A stretch of 64,000 bases of DNA from Glycine soja. Taxonomy: Eukaryota > Streptophyta > Magnoliopsida > Fabales > Fabaceae. How positions within the stretch are numbered: the first letter of the stretch is position 1; the number at the start of each line of letters is the position of its first letter. Shown in pieces: positions 11,280 to 22,056 of this stretch. The notes beneath the pieces are model-generated. The model searched no databases, was not told the origin of the DNA, and saw only the letters and a list, made by a program, of their open reading frames with translations. The stretch covers positions 10,815,656-10,879,655 of the forward strand of contig NC_041011.1 of NCBI RefSeq assembly GCF_004193775.1, given 5' to 3'. Made by a program: the position numbers and the translations under genes.

Positions 11280-12251
11280 TTGTGTTTTGGGTAGCATTGG
11301 GGTAGTTATGAAAAAATGGTCAAGGTTGTGACATCTTTAATTCAAGTGTTTGGACTTTTTTTTTTTTTTGCTTTAATTGATGAGGTGCTTGTCATTGAAG
11401 GGAAAGTTAAAGTTGTGGCCTTAATGAATCATCCTTGTGTTCCAATGATGTTTTTGTTTTTATTTTGGATTGTGAAGAGTTGCATAAGAGTTGGGGATTT
11501 ATGTACTAGATCTATTTTCTTGGAAAATGCATATGTATTATGGAGAAGAGTTGCATGAGATTTTGGATTGTAAATTGTCTTTTCTTCCAAAAAAAAATTT
11601 CAAGGTAAGTGCATATGTATTATTGTCAAGAGTTGGCATGAGGTTGTGGATTGTGAATTGTCTTTATGTTCCAAATATGTTTTCTTTCTTTCTTTTTTTC
11701 TTTAATTGATTTGACGGTTTTTAAGCTGCTAGAAATTTTAATTTGAAATTATAAATGAATATTGATGATTTTAAAACCCACCACAAATTGTTGTTTAAAA
11801 AATTTAATGGACATATGAACACTTAACAGAGCCAACCAAATGGTCGGGACTAAACACAAAATATAAAAAATTTTAAAATATTGATTGCATGCATTTTATG
11901 AATTCCATTATGGCTTAATAATACTTTTGGTCCTTAAGGTATCACAATTGAGAATTGAAATACCTAAAGTTTCAATTGAGCTAGTTGGATCCCTCAGCTA
12001 TCACAAATGTGTGACTTTAGTCCCCTATATATCAATTGCGTCAATTGGGTCCTCATGTACACAATTGTATAAATTTCATTTAAGTATTGTAATTGTGGGA
12101 TTTTAGTCCCCAAGGTATCACAATAATGTGATTTTTTCCCTGAAAAATGATAGTTCTAATAGTGCAATTATAAATTTTAAGGTACTAAAATCGCACAATA
12201 GAGACACCTAAGGCACTCAATTGTCACAATTGAAATCTAAGGGACTAAAAT
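11280..12251. repeat. Dispersed block C, also at 30953-31860 and missing from the right duplicate
   Basis: From TAGCATTGGGGTAGTTATG (about 11291) to about 12210, this interval is repeated nearly unchanged at 30953-31860. In the right copy of block B the interval is absent and the junction carries a short filler. The open frames here (11316-11709) come from AT/GT-rich sequence and are not credible genes. Confidence 0.85.
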
Positions 12252-12322
12252 CACACATTTGTGATACGTAGGGGATCCAATTGGCATAATTGAAATTTAG
12301 GAGACTAAAAGTATAATTAAAA
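11912..12322. mobile_element. Foldback/MITE-like inverted repeat element
   Basis: The left arm begins GGCTTAATAATACTTTTGGT and the right arm ends in AGACTAAAAGTATAATTAAA. Reverse-complementing the right arm aligns it with the left over more than 100 bp. Shared blocks include ATCACAAATGTGTGA and TTTTAGTCCC. The structure would fold into a long imperfect hairpin with no coding capacity, as many small nonautonomous elements do. The superfamily is not assigned. The copy at 31560-31860 retains only the left part, and the region at 59571-59640 retains only the right end. Confidence 0.6.
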
Positions 12323-12807
12323 ATATATTTTAATTACTTAAAATACAATAAATATTTTACTTATCTGTTTAAAATACATTAAATTATTCTTTGACCCCCT
12401 ACGAAATTGAATGGAGATTTAATTATTTGTGCTGTTCTATTTTAAGCTTACCTCCAAACTCGACCTACCTTAGTTGAAGATGAGAAAATGAAAATCCTCA
12501 ACCAAAGTTCAAAAGGTTGGAATTTCTAATAGAATTGGATTTTTATGTATTTAAGATGCCTTTTCATTCAAACACTAAATCATGTAGAAACTACATCACA
12601 ATTACAAACTCCACTAACAAAGCAAAGAAACAACATAAAGGAAACATAGTTTACCAACACATGATGAAGACTATTTAACATCACGAAAACATAAGTCCTA
12701 GATAATCAATCCTAACCACACCCCAAACATTAATTTGATTAAGCTAGTGCTCATTCTAAAACATATTAAATTAAAAAACATTGACTAAAACTTTAAATAG
12801 GGCATCA
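12323..12807. other. Noncoding sequence 3' of the MADS-box gene
   Basis: AT-rich, with no ORF. It includes the putative 3' UTR of the minus-strand MADS-box gene. The 7-bp sequence ATAGTTT at 12646-12652 recurs at 13744-13750 and marks the breakpoints of the deletion seen in the right duplicate. Confidence 0.6.
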
Positions 12808-13344
12808 TCAGTTGAGGTTCCCACGTTTTTCTTTGAGTTGTCTCTTAAACTCCTCTAACATCTTCTTATACTTGTCAAGTTGGGAATCGGTCATGCTTTC
12901 AATAGGCCTAGCCCACCAGAACTGATCCTCTGCAGCCTTCGCTAAATGATTTAAATCCTTTGTGCGCTTCTTCTCAATAGCAATTTGGTTGGACAAGCAG
13001 TGGAGGTGTGTGTGGAGCTCAACTTCGTCCACAGTGGAGTGAACCTTGTTGAGGTCCAAGGTAAGGAGGGGAGGTGGGCCCTGTGTCTTATAGCGTTGGA
13101 CAACAGAATCAACACTGGGACTGCCAAACGAAAATACTCGATTACCGGGTGAGAACATAATCACAGCGACATCCACGCCACAAAGGGTTGCAAGCTCACT
13201 GGCTGTCTTGAAAACCCCAGTGCGACGCTTCGAGAATGTCACCCGAAGGTTACTCTCGTTTCTCATCTTCTTCATTTCGATCTTTTGTCGACCTTTAGTC
13301 TTCTTAGCGACACCGTTCAAGTCTGGCATGTTGTTTGACTCCAT
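12808..13344 (-). CDS. Type I (M-alpha-like) MADS-box transcription factor
   Basis: An intact, intronless 178-codon frame. Residues about 18-76 form the MADS DNA-binding and dimerisation domain (KGRQKIEMKKM, LRVTFSKRRTGVFKTASELATLCGVD, VIMFSPGNRVFSFG). The wording of this domain is that of the AGL62/AGL61-like M-alpha group, whose known members act in the nucleus in gametophyte and endosperm development. No K domain is present, as expected for type I. The C-terminus is a charged, probably coiled-coil tail (IAIEKKRTKDLNHLAKAAEDQFWWA, then a lysine-rich end). The ATG at 13344 is the first in frame and lies about 75 bp from a TATA box. It is the only uninterrupted host-type gene in the window, and the second copy of this region lacks it. 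Whether it is expressed cannot be told from sequence. Confidence 0.88.
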   Translation of the reverse strand: MESNNMPDLNGVAKKTKGRQKIEMKKMRNESNLRVTFSKRRTGVFKTASELATLCGVDVAVIMFSPGNRVFSFGSPSVDSVVQRYKTQGPPPLLTLDLNKVHSTVDEVELHTHLHCLSNQIAIEKKRTKDLNHLAKAAEDQFWWARPIESMTDSQLDKYKKMLEEFKRQLKEKRGNLN

Positions 13345-13420
13345 GGGTTATAGGCTTTGCTATCTTATATGATATGAAATATGAATATTGATGTGCAACA
13401 TAGAGGAGATGTTAGGCTCA

Positions 13421-13427
13421 ATTTATA
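13421..13427 (-). promoter_or_regulatory. TATA box of the MADS-box gene
   Basis: On the minus strand the sequence reads CCTATAAATTGAG, ending about 75 bp before the ATG. This would place transcription initiation about 45 bp upstream of the start codon. It is the only good TATA motif close to the gene. Confidence 0.55.
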
Positions 13428-14269
13428 GGAAAAGGTTTCGTTTGGCAAACTAGAGTCTGATATGGTGAGCCAAGCGCGCCTCTGTGGACTTTCTGACCTG
13501 TATTTTGACCGCATTAAAATGGTTTCAAGATTAAGTGAATCTCAATTGAATGCCTTATATGGTATGTGCAAATGATTTTCTATATATACCATTCTGGGTA
13601 TAGAAATGTATATCTGTACTGAGTTTTTTTCCAGGTAGTTTTCTTTTACAGTGTCAGTCTTATCTGTTATTTGAAGAATAATTTGGTTCAATAATTAATT
13701 AAGGAAAATGATAGTTAATTTATTACCAAAGGAGGGCTATGAAATAGTTTTTAGCATACTCCTTGTAACACACCATCTGTAATTAGTTGGAATTTATTGA
13801 AAACTACAAATTCAAGAGAGAGAAAATCATTACATATGATGTGGGACCCAATAAATTTTGTCATTTCCAATGAATGTCAACCAATAAAAGAAAATGTATT
13901 GAAAATAATTTGTTCCTAACTTTTATCATTTTTACTATATGTCAATTATATTTTGGTACAATTGACTTTATACTCCCGTTGCAGTTTGCACCACTGAGAA
14001 ATGAGTCATATCATGTTGAACTTGTTTATCTCAATTTGACTGGATAAGAATCAGTTATGTTTGAAGCTCAATTTGAATTTATTTTTTTTCAAGCTGAAAC
14101 TCAATTCAATTCAAGCTCATGAACCAATTTGGTTTAGAGCTGAAAGTCAATTCAATTCAAGCTCATGAACCAATTTCAAGCTGAAAGTCAATTCAGTTAT
14201 GTTTGAAGCTCAATTTGAATTTTTTTTTCAAGCTCAATTTGAATTTATTTTAGAACTAAACATTGGTTA
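13428..14269. other. Upstream region of the MADS-box gene and short AT-rich repeats
   Basis: No gene. From 13751 onward it is conserved in the right copy (59971-60459). At about 14093-14180 a unit of about 49 bp containing AATTCAAGCTCATGAACCAA occurs twice, followed by variants of TTCAAGCTCAATTTGAATTT. Confidence 0.6.
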
Positions 14270-15992
14270 AGTTGTTTAGATCTTTTTTCGCAAGATCGAT
14301 TTTAACCGCACAAAAAATCGTTTAAGGCATTTGACCATTAAACGATCTTTTGATTCTTTTGAAAGGACAGAAACGTTAAGGTGTTGGACCATTAACGATC
14401 TCTTATTTTAGAAACGTTAAGACGTTGGACCATTAACGATCTCTTGTTTTTGAAAGGAGAGAAACGTTAAGGTGTTGGATCATTAACGATCTCCTGGGGT
14501 GGTCGACAAAAGCGGGGCTTTTGCTCCTAGGCATCCTCAATTGCGATGAGGAAATCAGATCTATGTAGTTCTTGCAAAAGCGGTATAGTTATGGGTTGAT
14601 TTTATGCTTTTGAACAGTCCATGTTAACCGATAAAAGCAAAGAGGTCCGTTTAATGCGTTGGACCTTAAAACGGTTTTAAGTGACTTTTACGGACAAAGC
14701 TTGATGTGTGAGTTGATTTTAAATTTAGTTTCACTTTGGTTATTAGTCAATTCATTCAAGGAAACTTCCAAAGAAAAATATCCGATTGATTTTTTTGATT
14801 ATTTTATTCAAATATATTTTGATTATTTTATTATTATTTTTTCAAGATATTTTGATTATTTTATTATTATTTTGCTTTTTTTTTGTTTAACCGAGGTTAC
14901 AGCGTGAACGATCGGTTAGATTTTGCTTTAACAGTGATTAAACGACATTACAACACAAATGATCGGTTGAAATTCATTTTATCATTTATTAAGCGAGATA
15001 ACGGCTTAACTAAACGGTTAAAGCACGTTAAAAACGGAAGAAAAGAAAATTGAAAGTGAACGAGATGAAGATGAAAGCAAACAAAACAAGAAAGGAATTG
15101 AAAGTCTCGGATTCGAACACTTACCGGTTGAAGAACGAAGAAGGGACGAAGAACGATGAAGAACACAGGAAAAGCTTCACAGATTTACTCATGGAAACGT
15201 CTCGGAAGCGTTACGAAAGCACTTCGACTCGATTCTTCTTCACGAAAACGTGTTTTTTTACCCAAAATAGCTGAAATGCATAGCCTAGGGGTCATGAATA
15301 TTTTTGAAACAGCCCCCCTCCCCTATTTATAGGGAAAAAGGGAGGTTTTTTGGATTACTAAGTTCTTGAGGAAAATATCTAAGCGCACCCCAATTACTAA
15401 GTTCACCCCCTTTTCGTACTCTACGGAAAAGTTACGGAAGTTTTTCGGATTTGATTTTCATCTTTTTTTCTCTTCCCTTTCACCAATATTAAGTGAAATA
15501 TGCTTACCCAAGATTTTCAGAAATTTTACGGAAGCCATGAAAGCCCCAAAAACCATTTTTCAACAAAACGTGGAGGAGCTTGCCGCCCAGTTGCTTCCTC
15601 CTTAAGCAACCCAACTTCCAAAATATTCCGGAAGGGCCTAGATTCAAATTTCTATTTACACCCTATCTTGATAAGTTCACCCCCTATTTTTATGTTTTTG
15701 GCTGTTTTCTTTCCAAAATCTCACGAAACTTTACGGATTCCACCGTGATGAGTGTTAAGCCTTTCGAAGCAATCAACAATGGTCCTCGGATGAAATTATA
15801 GTGTAACAGTTTATTTACACACACTCCACTTTGCTAAATACACTCCCATTTTCATGTTTTTGACTGGTTTCTTCCCGAAACATCTCAGAACTTTACGGAT
15901 TCAACAACGATGGGTGGTAAAAATTTTGAGGTGGTTAAACGAAGGTCGCATGTCGACAAACAATGGTTCCTGAACGAAATTAGGGTATGACA
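14270..15992 (-). repeat. 3' LTR of a minus-strand Ogre-related retrotransposon (truncated)
   Basis: Read on the minus strand this starts TGTCATACCCTAATTTCGT at 15992. It is collinear with the LTR at 19795-22035, including the TATA region, the AACCGAGGTT/GATCGGTT blocks and the GGTGGTCGACAAAAGCGGGG segment. The last 400 bp or so of the LTR are missing at the 14270 side. A polypurine tract abuts the TGTCATACC end, which identifies this as the 3' LTR, so the element's body lies to the right. Confidence 0.85.
15324..15331 (-). promoter_or_regulatory. LTR TATA box
   Basis: On the minus strand, TATAAATA follows CTTTTTCCC. It occupies the same relative place as TATAAAAA at 20625-20632 in the plus-strand LTR. 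Confidence 0.6.
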
Positions 15993-16041
15993 GTTGCCCC
16001 TCTTTACTTATCTTTTATCGGAGATAAAAGGGAAGTAAAGA
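15993..16041 (-). promoter_or_regulatory. Polypurine tract with adjoining hairpin
   Basis: On the minus strand AAAGAGGGGCAAC directly precedes the LTR's TGTCATACC, as expected for the plus-strand primer of LTR-retrotransposon replication. Immediately upstream is a near-perfect inverted repeat: TCTTTACTT at 16001-16009 pairs with AAGTAAAGA at 16033-16041, and CTTTTATC pairs with GATAAAAG inside. The same structure is at 62201-62249. Confidence 0.7.
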
Positions 16042-16224
16042 TAAGCCACTAATTTCGTTCGAGCGGATCCTCACGCGTCGTCGGACTTGGACGTCCTTGG
16101 ATGGCAAAGGAAAAAATTTGGGAAAACCTGCAAAAATATTCAAAATGATTAGAAATGGCTGACCATCATCATTCTGATGTCATCATCCACGTGCTACCGG
16201 ACCCTTGAGTCTGACGGATAGCAA

Positions 16225-17215
16225 AATGAGACTTTTTCGCAATCTTGACCGGAAGACGCTGACATCTCCGGAAAAGGTGCAGATGACGACGTTAGTCACA
16301 AAATGCTATCAGGATTTGAGTCTTACGAATAACAAATGAGACTTTTTCGCAGTCTCGATCGGAAGACGTTGACATCTCCGGGAAGGTGCAGATGACGACG
16401 TTAGTCACTGCATGCTACCGGGCTTTGAGTCTTACGGATAGCAAATGAGACTATTTCACAGTTTCGGTCGGAAGACACTGAAATCTCCGGGGAAGGTGCA
16501 TATGACGACGTTAGTCACTGCATGCTATCGGGCTTTAAGTCTTACGAATAACAAATGAGACTTTTTCGCAGTCTCGGCCGGAAGATGCTGACATCTTCGG
16601 GAAAGGTGCAGATAATGATGTTAGTCACTGCATTCTATCGAGCTTTGAGTCTTACGGATAGCAAATGAGACTTTTTTGCAATCTCGGCCGGAAGTCGCTG
16701 ACATCTTCGGGGAAGGTGCAAATGACAACGTTAGTCACTGCATGCTATCGGGCTTTGAGTCTTATGAATAGCAAATGAGACTTTTTCGCAGTCTCGGCCG
16801 GAAGACGCTGACATCTCCAAGGAAGGTGCAGATGACAACGTTAGTCACTGCGTGCTATCGGACTTTGAGTCTTACGGATAGAAAATGAGACTATTTCGCA
16901 GTCTCGGCCGGAAGATGCTGACATCTCTTGGGAAGGTGCAGGTGACGACGTTAGTCACTGCATGCTATCAAGCTTTCAGTCTTACGGATAGCAAATGAGA
17001 CTTTTCTGCAGTCTCGGCTGGAAGACGCTGACTTCTTTGAGGAAGGTGCAGATGACGACGTTAGTCACTGCATGCTATTGGGATTTGAGTCTTACATATA
17101 GCAAAATGGTACTTTTTCACAGTCTCAGCCAGAAGACGCTGACGTCTCCAGGGAAGGTGCAGATGACGATGTTAGTCACTGCATGCTATCAGGCTTTGAG
17201 TCTTACGGATAGCAA
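16225..17215. repeat. Tandem array, nine copies of a 110-bp unit
   Basis: Units begin ATGAGACTTTTTCGCAGTCT at 16225, 16336, 16445, 16555, 16665, 16775, 16885, 16995 and 17106. Spacing is 109-111 bp and the array ends at 17215. Each unit also carries GGAAGACGCTGACATCTCC and GACGACGTTAGTCACTGCAT. It lies in the 3' untranslated region of the minus-strand Ogre-related element, a place known in Ogre elements for hypervariable tandem repeats. The period is not a multiple of three, so the ORFs across it are not genes. Confidence 0.95.
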
Positions 17216-18929
17216 ATGAGTGTGTGCGGGTTACCGTATAGGGCGTCTCCGTGTGCCAATGGACTCACAGGTCACGATAGCAAAAAGTGGGGTGGTCGAC
17301 AAAAGCGAGGCTTTTGCTTCTACATATCCTCAATTTATAATGAGGAACTCAGACCAACATAGTTCTTGACTTTGTGTGTGACTAAAATAGTCTCGGAGTT
17401 CTTTCGCTAAAATGCGAACATGCTTTAGCAAAGAAATAGAACCTCCAATTGATCAGAGCAACATATAGTTTTTGGAGAAAAACAAACGTGTCTACTGGGG
17501 GGAAGGAGGATATGCTGATAAAATTTTCTTCTAAACGACCATTTAAAGGAAACACTGGGTCCAACAAAAAAGAAGAAAAATCACTCAAAGTGTATAAATC
17601 TCACACAGGTAAGTGTTTTATCCTAATTCCGAACCATAGATATGTCATGACTTAATTTTGCAAATCATTTCCTATCAAATAAAATATTACACGCGTGATC
17701 ATGGATCAATAGGACTTTTTTGGGAATGTTGTTTTGGTGGGAAATTCGGCTCTGAGTTGTTTGGGCCTTTTCCTTTTTTGTTTTTGTTTAGTGCGGGGCG
17801 AGAAAGTCGTCAGTGCACATGATTTTGGTTGGTGATCAAAGGGAGAGGACCACTTCAAGCCAGGGTTTCCTTTCTTTTTTTGTTTGCTTGTGACAATTCT
17901 GTATTGTTCAGATGTTGTCTAGTCCAAAGACTTTTCTGTATATTTCTTTTGTTTTCTTCCGATCTTTGGTCGAGAATTTTTCTTTCTTCTTTTTTTTGCT
18001 TTCTTCCAATCTTTGATTGGGAATTTTCTTCTTTTCCTCTTCTTCCGACCTTTGATCAGGAACTTCTTTTTTTTCTCTTTTTTTTCTTTTCTTTTTCTTT
18101 TCTTTCGAGGGCAAAGATGGGCATTCTCACCTCGGGTCAATGTTTATGGTGAGTTGGTAATTTTGGCTCAGAGCTTGTAGAACGACTGGACATGATATAT
18201 GTCAGGGTGTTGGTTTGGTCAGCAGTCCAGGGGTAAAGGGGTGCCCCACATTATCTCCATGACACGCGCGCAACGATGATGATTCAGAAATTCTATGCAA
18301 AATTGGTCACGCATGCACCTATGTGAACACTCAAGCATCAAGTTTTTGTGGTCACGCGACACTAGGGCTCAGGATTCATCATTTTTCCTATTTAAGTCAA
18401 CCCAGTGTTTCCAAAATATGCTCCTTTATCAATTCATACATTTGTCCGAGTCTATTTTGGGCGTTCGGGAAAATTTTCACAGCATTCACACTTTAGGTGC
18501 GTACACACATTTTTTTTAACAAAGCCTATGAGTCACGATCAGTAAATCTTTTCTTTCAAAGAAAAGCCAGAATTATTTCTTTTCCAAAGCATGTTGGCTT
18601 TTTACTTAACCAATTTAGTTTTATTTTGTTTTTCTTTTTGACAAAGTTGATATCTACGATCACATATGTTTTTTTCTTTTCTGAAAAGTCGTGCCAACGA
18701 GGGTACGCAAGGCCTACCTACGTCAAAATAAACGAAGAAAATGCAATGATAAGTCGCAATAAAAAAAATGACAAAACAAATTGAGAGACGTAATGCCGGA
18801 CCACGGTGGGAGCAAACACAATAACTGAAAGCAGCAATGTTAGATCACAATGGAAACAAAAACAATAATTGAAAGCAGTAATGGAAACAAAAACAATAAC
18901 TGAAAGTAGTATGTTAGACGACATGGAAT
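17216..18929 (-). other. 3' untranslated/internal region of the minus-strand Ogre-related element
   Basis: This is noncoding sequence between the 110-bp array and the Transposase_32-like ORF. It includes a second, diverged GGGGTGGTCGACAAAAGCGA segment related to the LTR (17290-17370) and a CT-rich stretch (17860-18110) whose antisense gives lysine-rich spurious ORFs. No gene is supported. Confidence 0.6.
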
Positions 18930-19794
18930 CACAAGTGCGGCGACCTTGGTCGTGTAGCTCCGCCCCCTCCCAGGTAACCGAGCAGGTCGGTCATATCCTC
19001 ATCCATGTGGGCTTCCTCCGCTTCGCCCGGGGATGCTGCGGGTCCGGTTCCCTCCTCAGTTGGCCAATCTCCAGGCCATGTGACCTCAGCCCTGAACTGC
19101 TCTGGGGTAGGGCATACAAAAGGAGGGGAGCCCTGCCCCTACTGGCTGAGGCTGAAACGGTAGAAGTACTCATGCAATTGCACCTGCCCGTGGTGGTTGG
19201 CCGTTTGCTGGCGAACCAAATGCCATAGATACCGCTCCACACTTAGTGGTATAACCGGATCGGGCTGCTGAGGTGGTGGTGCATCCGCAGCCTGTTGTGC
19301 GTCACCCTTCACTTGCCTAGGGGTGCAATATTTCTCGATGAAAGCTTGAGTGATCGACGTCCGGATTACCTTGCTGGGGATGACAAGTACACCGTAGAAC
19401 TGGCAGAGGCCCGTGATCAAGGCCGAAAATCCCAAGGCCCTGTTGGACCTCTCCGGGTCCAAAGGGTGCCTAGTGGGCACCGTCCCTGCAAACAAATAAA
19501 TGGCGTCAGCAATTATCTGGGCCACGTGAACAGTCATCCGTGTCAAGATGGTGTACACCATCTGGCACTTAGGCACAGGGAGGTCAAAATTATGGTCGTT
19601 GGGCAGGATGTTGCTGAGTAGCAGCGTCATCCATATCTGAGTCAGAGTAGTCATGCTGGTGCGCATAATCCACACCCGCCTCCCCGCAACGGTCCGGGCA
19701 ATGTCTTGCCCGGGTATGCACAACAGCTGGGCGATGGCCTCTTCGTCAAAGCCAGAGGCCTAGTCCCTCCTCTGGCTGAATTCGCATTGATGGT
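18930..19794 (-). pseudogene. Putative plant transposon protein (Transposase_32-like) ORF, 5' end cut off
   Basis: The main frame is 19723-19139 on the minus strand. It has CIPGQDIARTVAGRRVWIM, TSMTTLTQIWMTLLLSNILP, NRALGFSALITGLCQFYGV and FIEKYCTPRQ, the wording of the 'putative plant transposon protein' domain common in legume retroelement derivatives. Upstream, the same frame continues through GFDEEAIAQL with an in-frame TAG near 19762, and it is cut at 19795 by the LTR of a plus-strand element. Downstream of 19139 the frame decays but a related tail persists to about 18930. The molecular function of the family is unknown. It probably belongs to the nonautonomous element whose 3' LTR is at 14270-15992. 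Confidence 0.75.
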
Positions 19795-22035
19795 TGTCAT
19801 ACCCTAATTTCGTCCGGGGACCTTTGCTTGATGACATGCGACCTTTCTTTGGTCCTTGTGAGGTGCTTGGCATCCATCATTAGGCAATTTGTGAAATTCC
19901 AGGACATGCCGAATAACCAAAAAAAATATTGATGCACAATCCGTAAGTTTCCGTGACACACCGGAAATCAAATGGAAGCATCGTTGCATAATTAAGTGAG
20001 GTTCCGTAACATTCCGTAAGTCAAAAAGGGGATGATTATGTAATCCGCAAGGTTCCGTAACATTACGGAAAGAAAACAAGTATCGTTACGAAATTCGTAA
20101 GTTTCCGTAACTTTACGAAAAAAGAATCACCAAAAAAAAGCCAAAGGGGGGTGTATTTAGTAAAATGGGGGGTGCAAACAGTAATTTTCGAATCTGGGCC
20201 CTTCTAGAGGTTTCTGGGCAATTTCTTGCTTAAGATTGAAGTAACCTAGCTCGCCTGGGCGAGCTAGATGGCCACCACACACCCCGTTTTGTTGAAAAAT
20301 GGGATTCCGGGGCTTCCGGGACACCCGTAATGCTTCCGTAAAATTCCCATAACTCTAAATAAGCATAATTAACTTAATACGGGTGAGACGGAAGAGAAAA
20401 AAAGAGGAAAATCAAGTCCTATATGCTTCTGTAAGGCTCCCGTAACTTTTCCGTAAATTACGAAAGAGGGGGGTGAACTTATCAAAATTGGGGGGGTGCA
20501 AATAGCAATTTCGAAATTTTGAATTGGGCCTTCCAGAACGTTTTTTGGAGCTGGGTTGCTTCTGGACCTGGGCGAGCTAAGGTCGCCTGGGCGAGCTGGG
20601 CGGCAACCTCCTCCCCCTTTTTCCTATAAAAAGGCTGAAGGGGGCTGTTCTAAGGATCCCTCAGCCCCCTGGCTATGTATTTCAGCTGTTTTGGGTGAAA
20701 AAAATTGTTTCCGTGAAGAAAATCCTAGCCGAGGTGCTTCCGTAACGCTTCCGAGATGTTTCCGTAAGCAAATCCGTGAAGGTTTTCGTCCGTTCTTCAT
20801 CGTTCTTCATCCGTTCTTCGTTCTTCAACGGGTAAGTTTTCGAATCCGAGACTTTCAATTCATTTCTTGTTTTTTTAAGCTTTCATCTTTATTTTCGATT
20901 TCTTTTCTTCCATCTTTAACGCACTTTTACCGTTTATTTAAGCCGTTTTCTCACCTAATAAATGATAAAATGAATTTCAACCGATCATTTGTGTTGTAAT
21001 CTCATTTAATCACTTTTAAAATGAAATCTAACCGATCGTTCACGCTATAACCTCGGTTAAACCAAAAAAAGTAAAATAATAATAAAATAATCAAAATATC
21101 TTGAAAAATAATAATAAAATAAACAAAATATCTTTGAATAAAATAAAACAAAAAAGTCAATCGGACGTTTTTCTTTGGAAGTTTCCTTGAATGAATTGAT
21201 TAATAACCAAAGTGAAACTAAGACTAAAATAGACTCACAAATCAAGTTTTGTCCGAAAATCACTAAAAACCGTTTTAAGGTCCAACGCCTTAAACGGTCC
21301 TCTTTGCTTTTATCGGTTAACATGGACCGTTCAAAAGCATAAAATCAACATGTAACTTTACCGCTTTTGCAAGAACTACGTAGGTCTGATTTCCTCATCG
21401 CAATTGAGGATACGTAGGAGCAAAAGCCCCGCTTTTGTCGACCACCCCAAGAGATCGTTAATGGTCCAAATGCCTTAACGTTTCTCTCCTTTCAAAAACA
21501 AGAGATCGTTAATGGTCCAACGCCTTAACGTTTCTCCCCTTTCAAAATCAAAAGACCGTTTAATGGTTCAACACCTTAAATGACCTTTTGTTCAATAAAA
21601 ACATATTTTGCAAAAAAGACAAAAACAACTTAACCAAACACTTTGTTCCGAAAGAACTACGTAGGTCTGATTTTCTCATCTCAAATTGAGGAATACGTAG
21701 GAGCAAAGGGAAACACCCTTGTCGACCGCAAAAAAGGAAAAATATATAAAGGATATAGAGACATAAAAAGGGAACATAAAAAATCAAAGTCATGTTTGCA
21801 CATTCGATTAAAGGCTGCCGTCCCTTGGGGCGGACGTGTGGGGTGCTAATACCTTCCCCGTGCGTAAATACAACTCCCGAACCTTTCACTTAAAAGTTCG
21901 TAGATCGCGTCTTTTCCGGTTTTTCCGACGTTTTCCTCAAATAAACGTTGGTGGCGACTCCGCGCGTATTCCTTTCGTGGAACACGCATCCCGCGAGTCA
22001 CGCGTCGCCCTCCCGCCGAAGGGTAGGTTGCGACA
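19795..22035 (+). repeat. 5' LTR of the plus-strand Ogre-type element
   Basis: The 2241-bp LTR starts TGTCATACCCTAATTTCGTC and ends GGTAGGTTGCGACA, giving TG...CA ends. The primer-binding site begins two bases later. The minus-strand LTRs at 14270-15992 and 60460-62200 are homologous along most of it. Open frames within it are short and not conserved. Confidence 0.9.
20625..20632 (+). promoter_or_regulatory. TATA box of the LTR promoter
   Basis: TTCCTATAAAAAGG lies in a GC-rich context in the middle of the LTR. The transcription start would be expected about 30 bp downstream, defining the U3/R boundary. Confidence 0.6.
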
Positions 22036-22037
22036 GT

Positions 22038-22056
22038 TGGCGACTCCACTGGGGAC
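22038..22056 (+). promoter_or_regulatory. Primer-binding site
   Basis: TGGCGACTCCACTGGGGAC lies two bases after the LTR end. The leading TGG complements a tRNA CCA tail. I could not assign the tRNA species from memory with confidence. Confidence 0.75.

Larger units (their letters stand above)
9425..17826 (+). repeat. Segmental duplication block B, left copy
   Basis: The sequence from 9425 (TTTAAAATTTTCT) matches 57707 onward to the window end, 64000, which corresponds to about 17826. This copy has two segments missing on the right: 11280-12251, and 12653-13750 with the MADS-box gene. It lacks short pieces present there near 62285 and 62421, and it has one more 110-bp array unit (9 against 8). 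Confidence 0.9.

Noticed and set aside
14659..15801. Phe-rich and other ORFs in the LTR (also 20556-21323, 60856-62009)
   Set aside because: They lie in LTR sequence, are not conserved in frame between the three LTR copies and carry no domain.
16225..17215. Possible CRISPR-like array
   Set aside because: This is a plant genome, and the 110-bp units are contiguous with no unique spacers.
16995..17219. ORFs across the 110-bp tandem array (also 62431-62625 and 63171-63395)
   Set aside because: The unit length is not a multiple of three, the array is noncoding retroelement sequence, and unit changes shift the frame.
17829..18152. Phe/Ser-rich and Lys/Glu-rich overlapping ORFs
   Set aside because: Both strands are open only because of a CT-rich tract. 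There is no domain and no conservation beyond the retroelement copy.
22038..22056. Naming the tRNA for the primer-binding site
   Set aside because: No plant tRNA 3' end I can recall matches the 19 bases well enough, so I left it unassigned.
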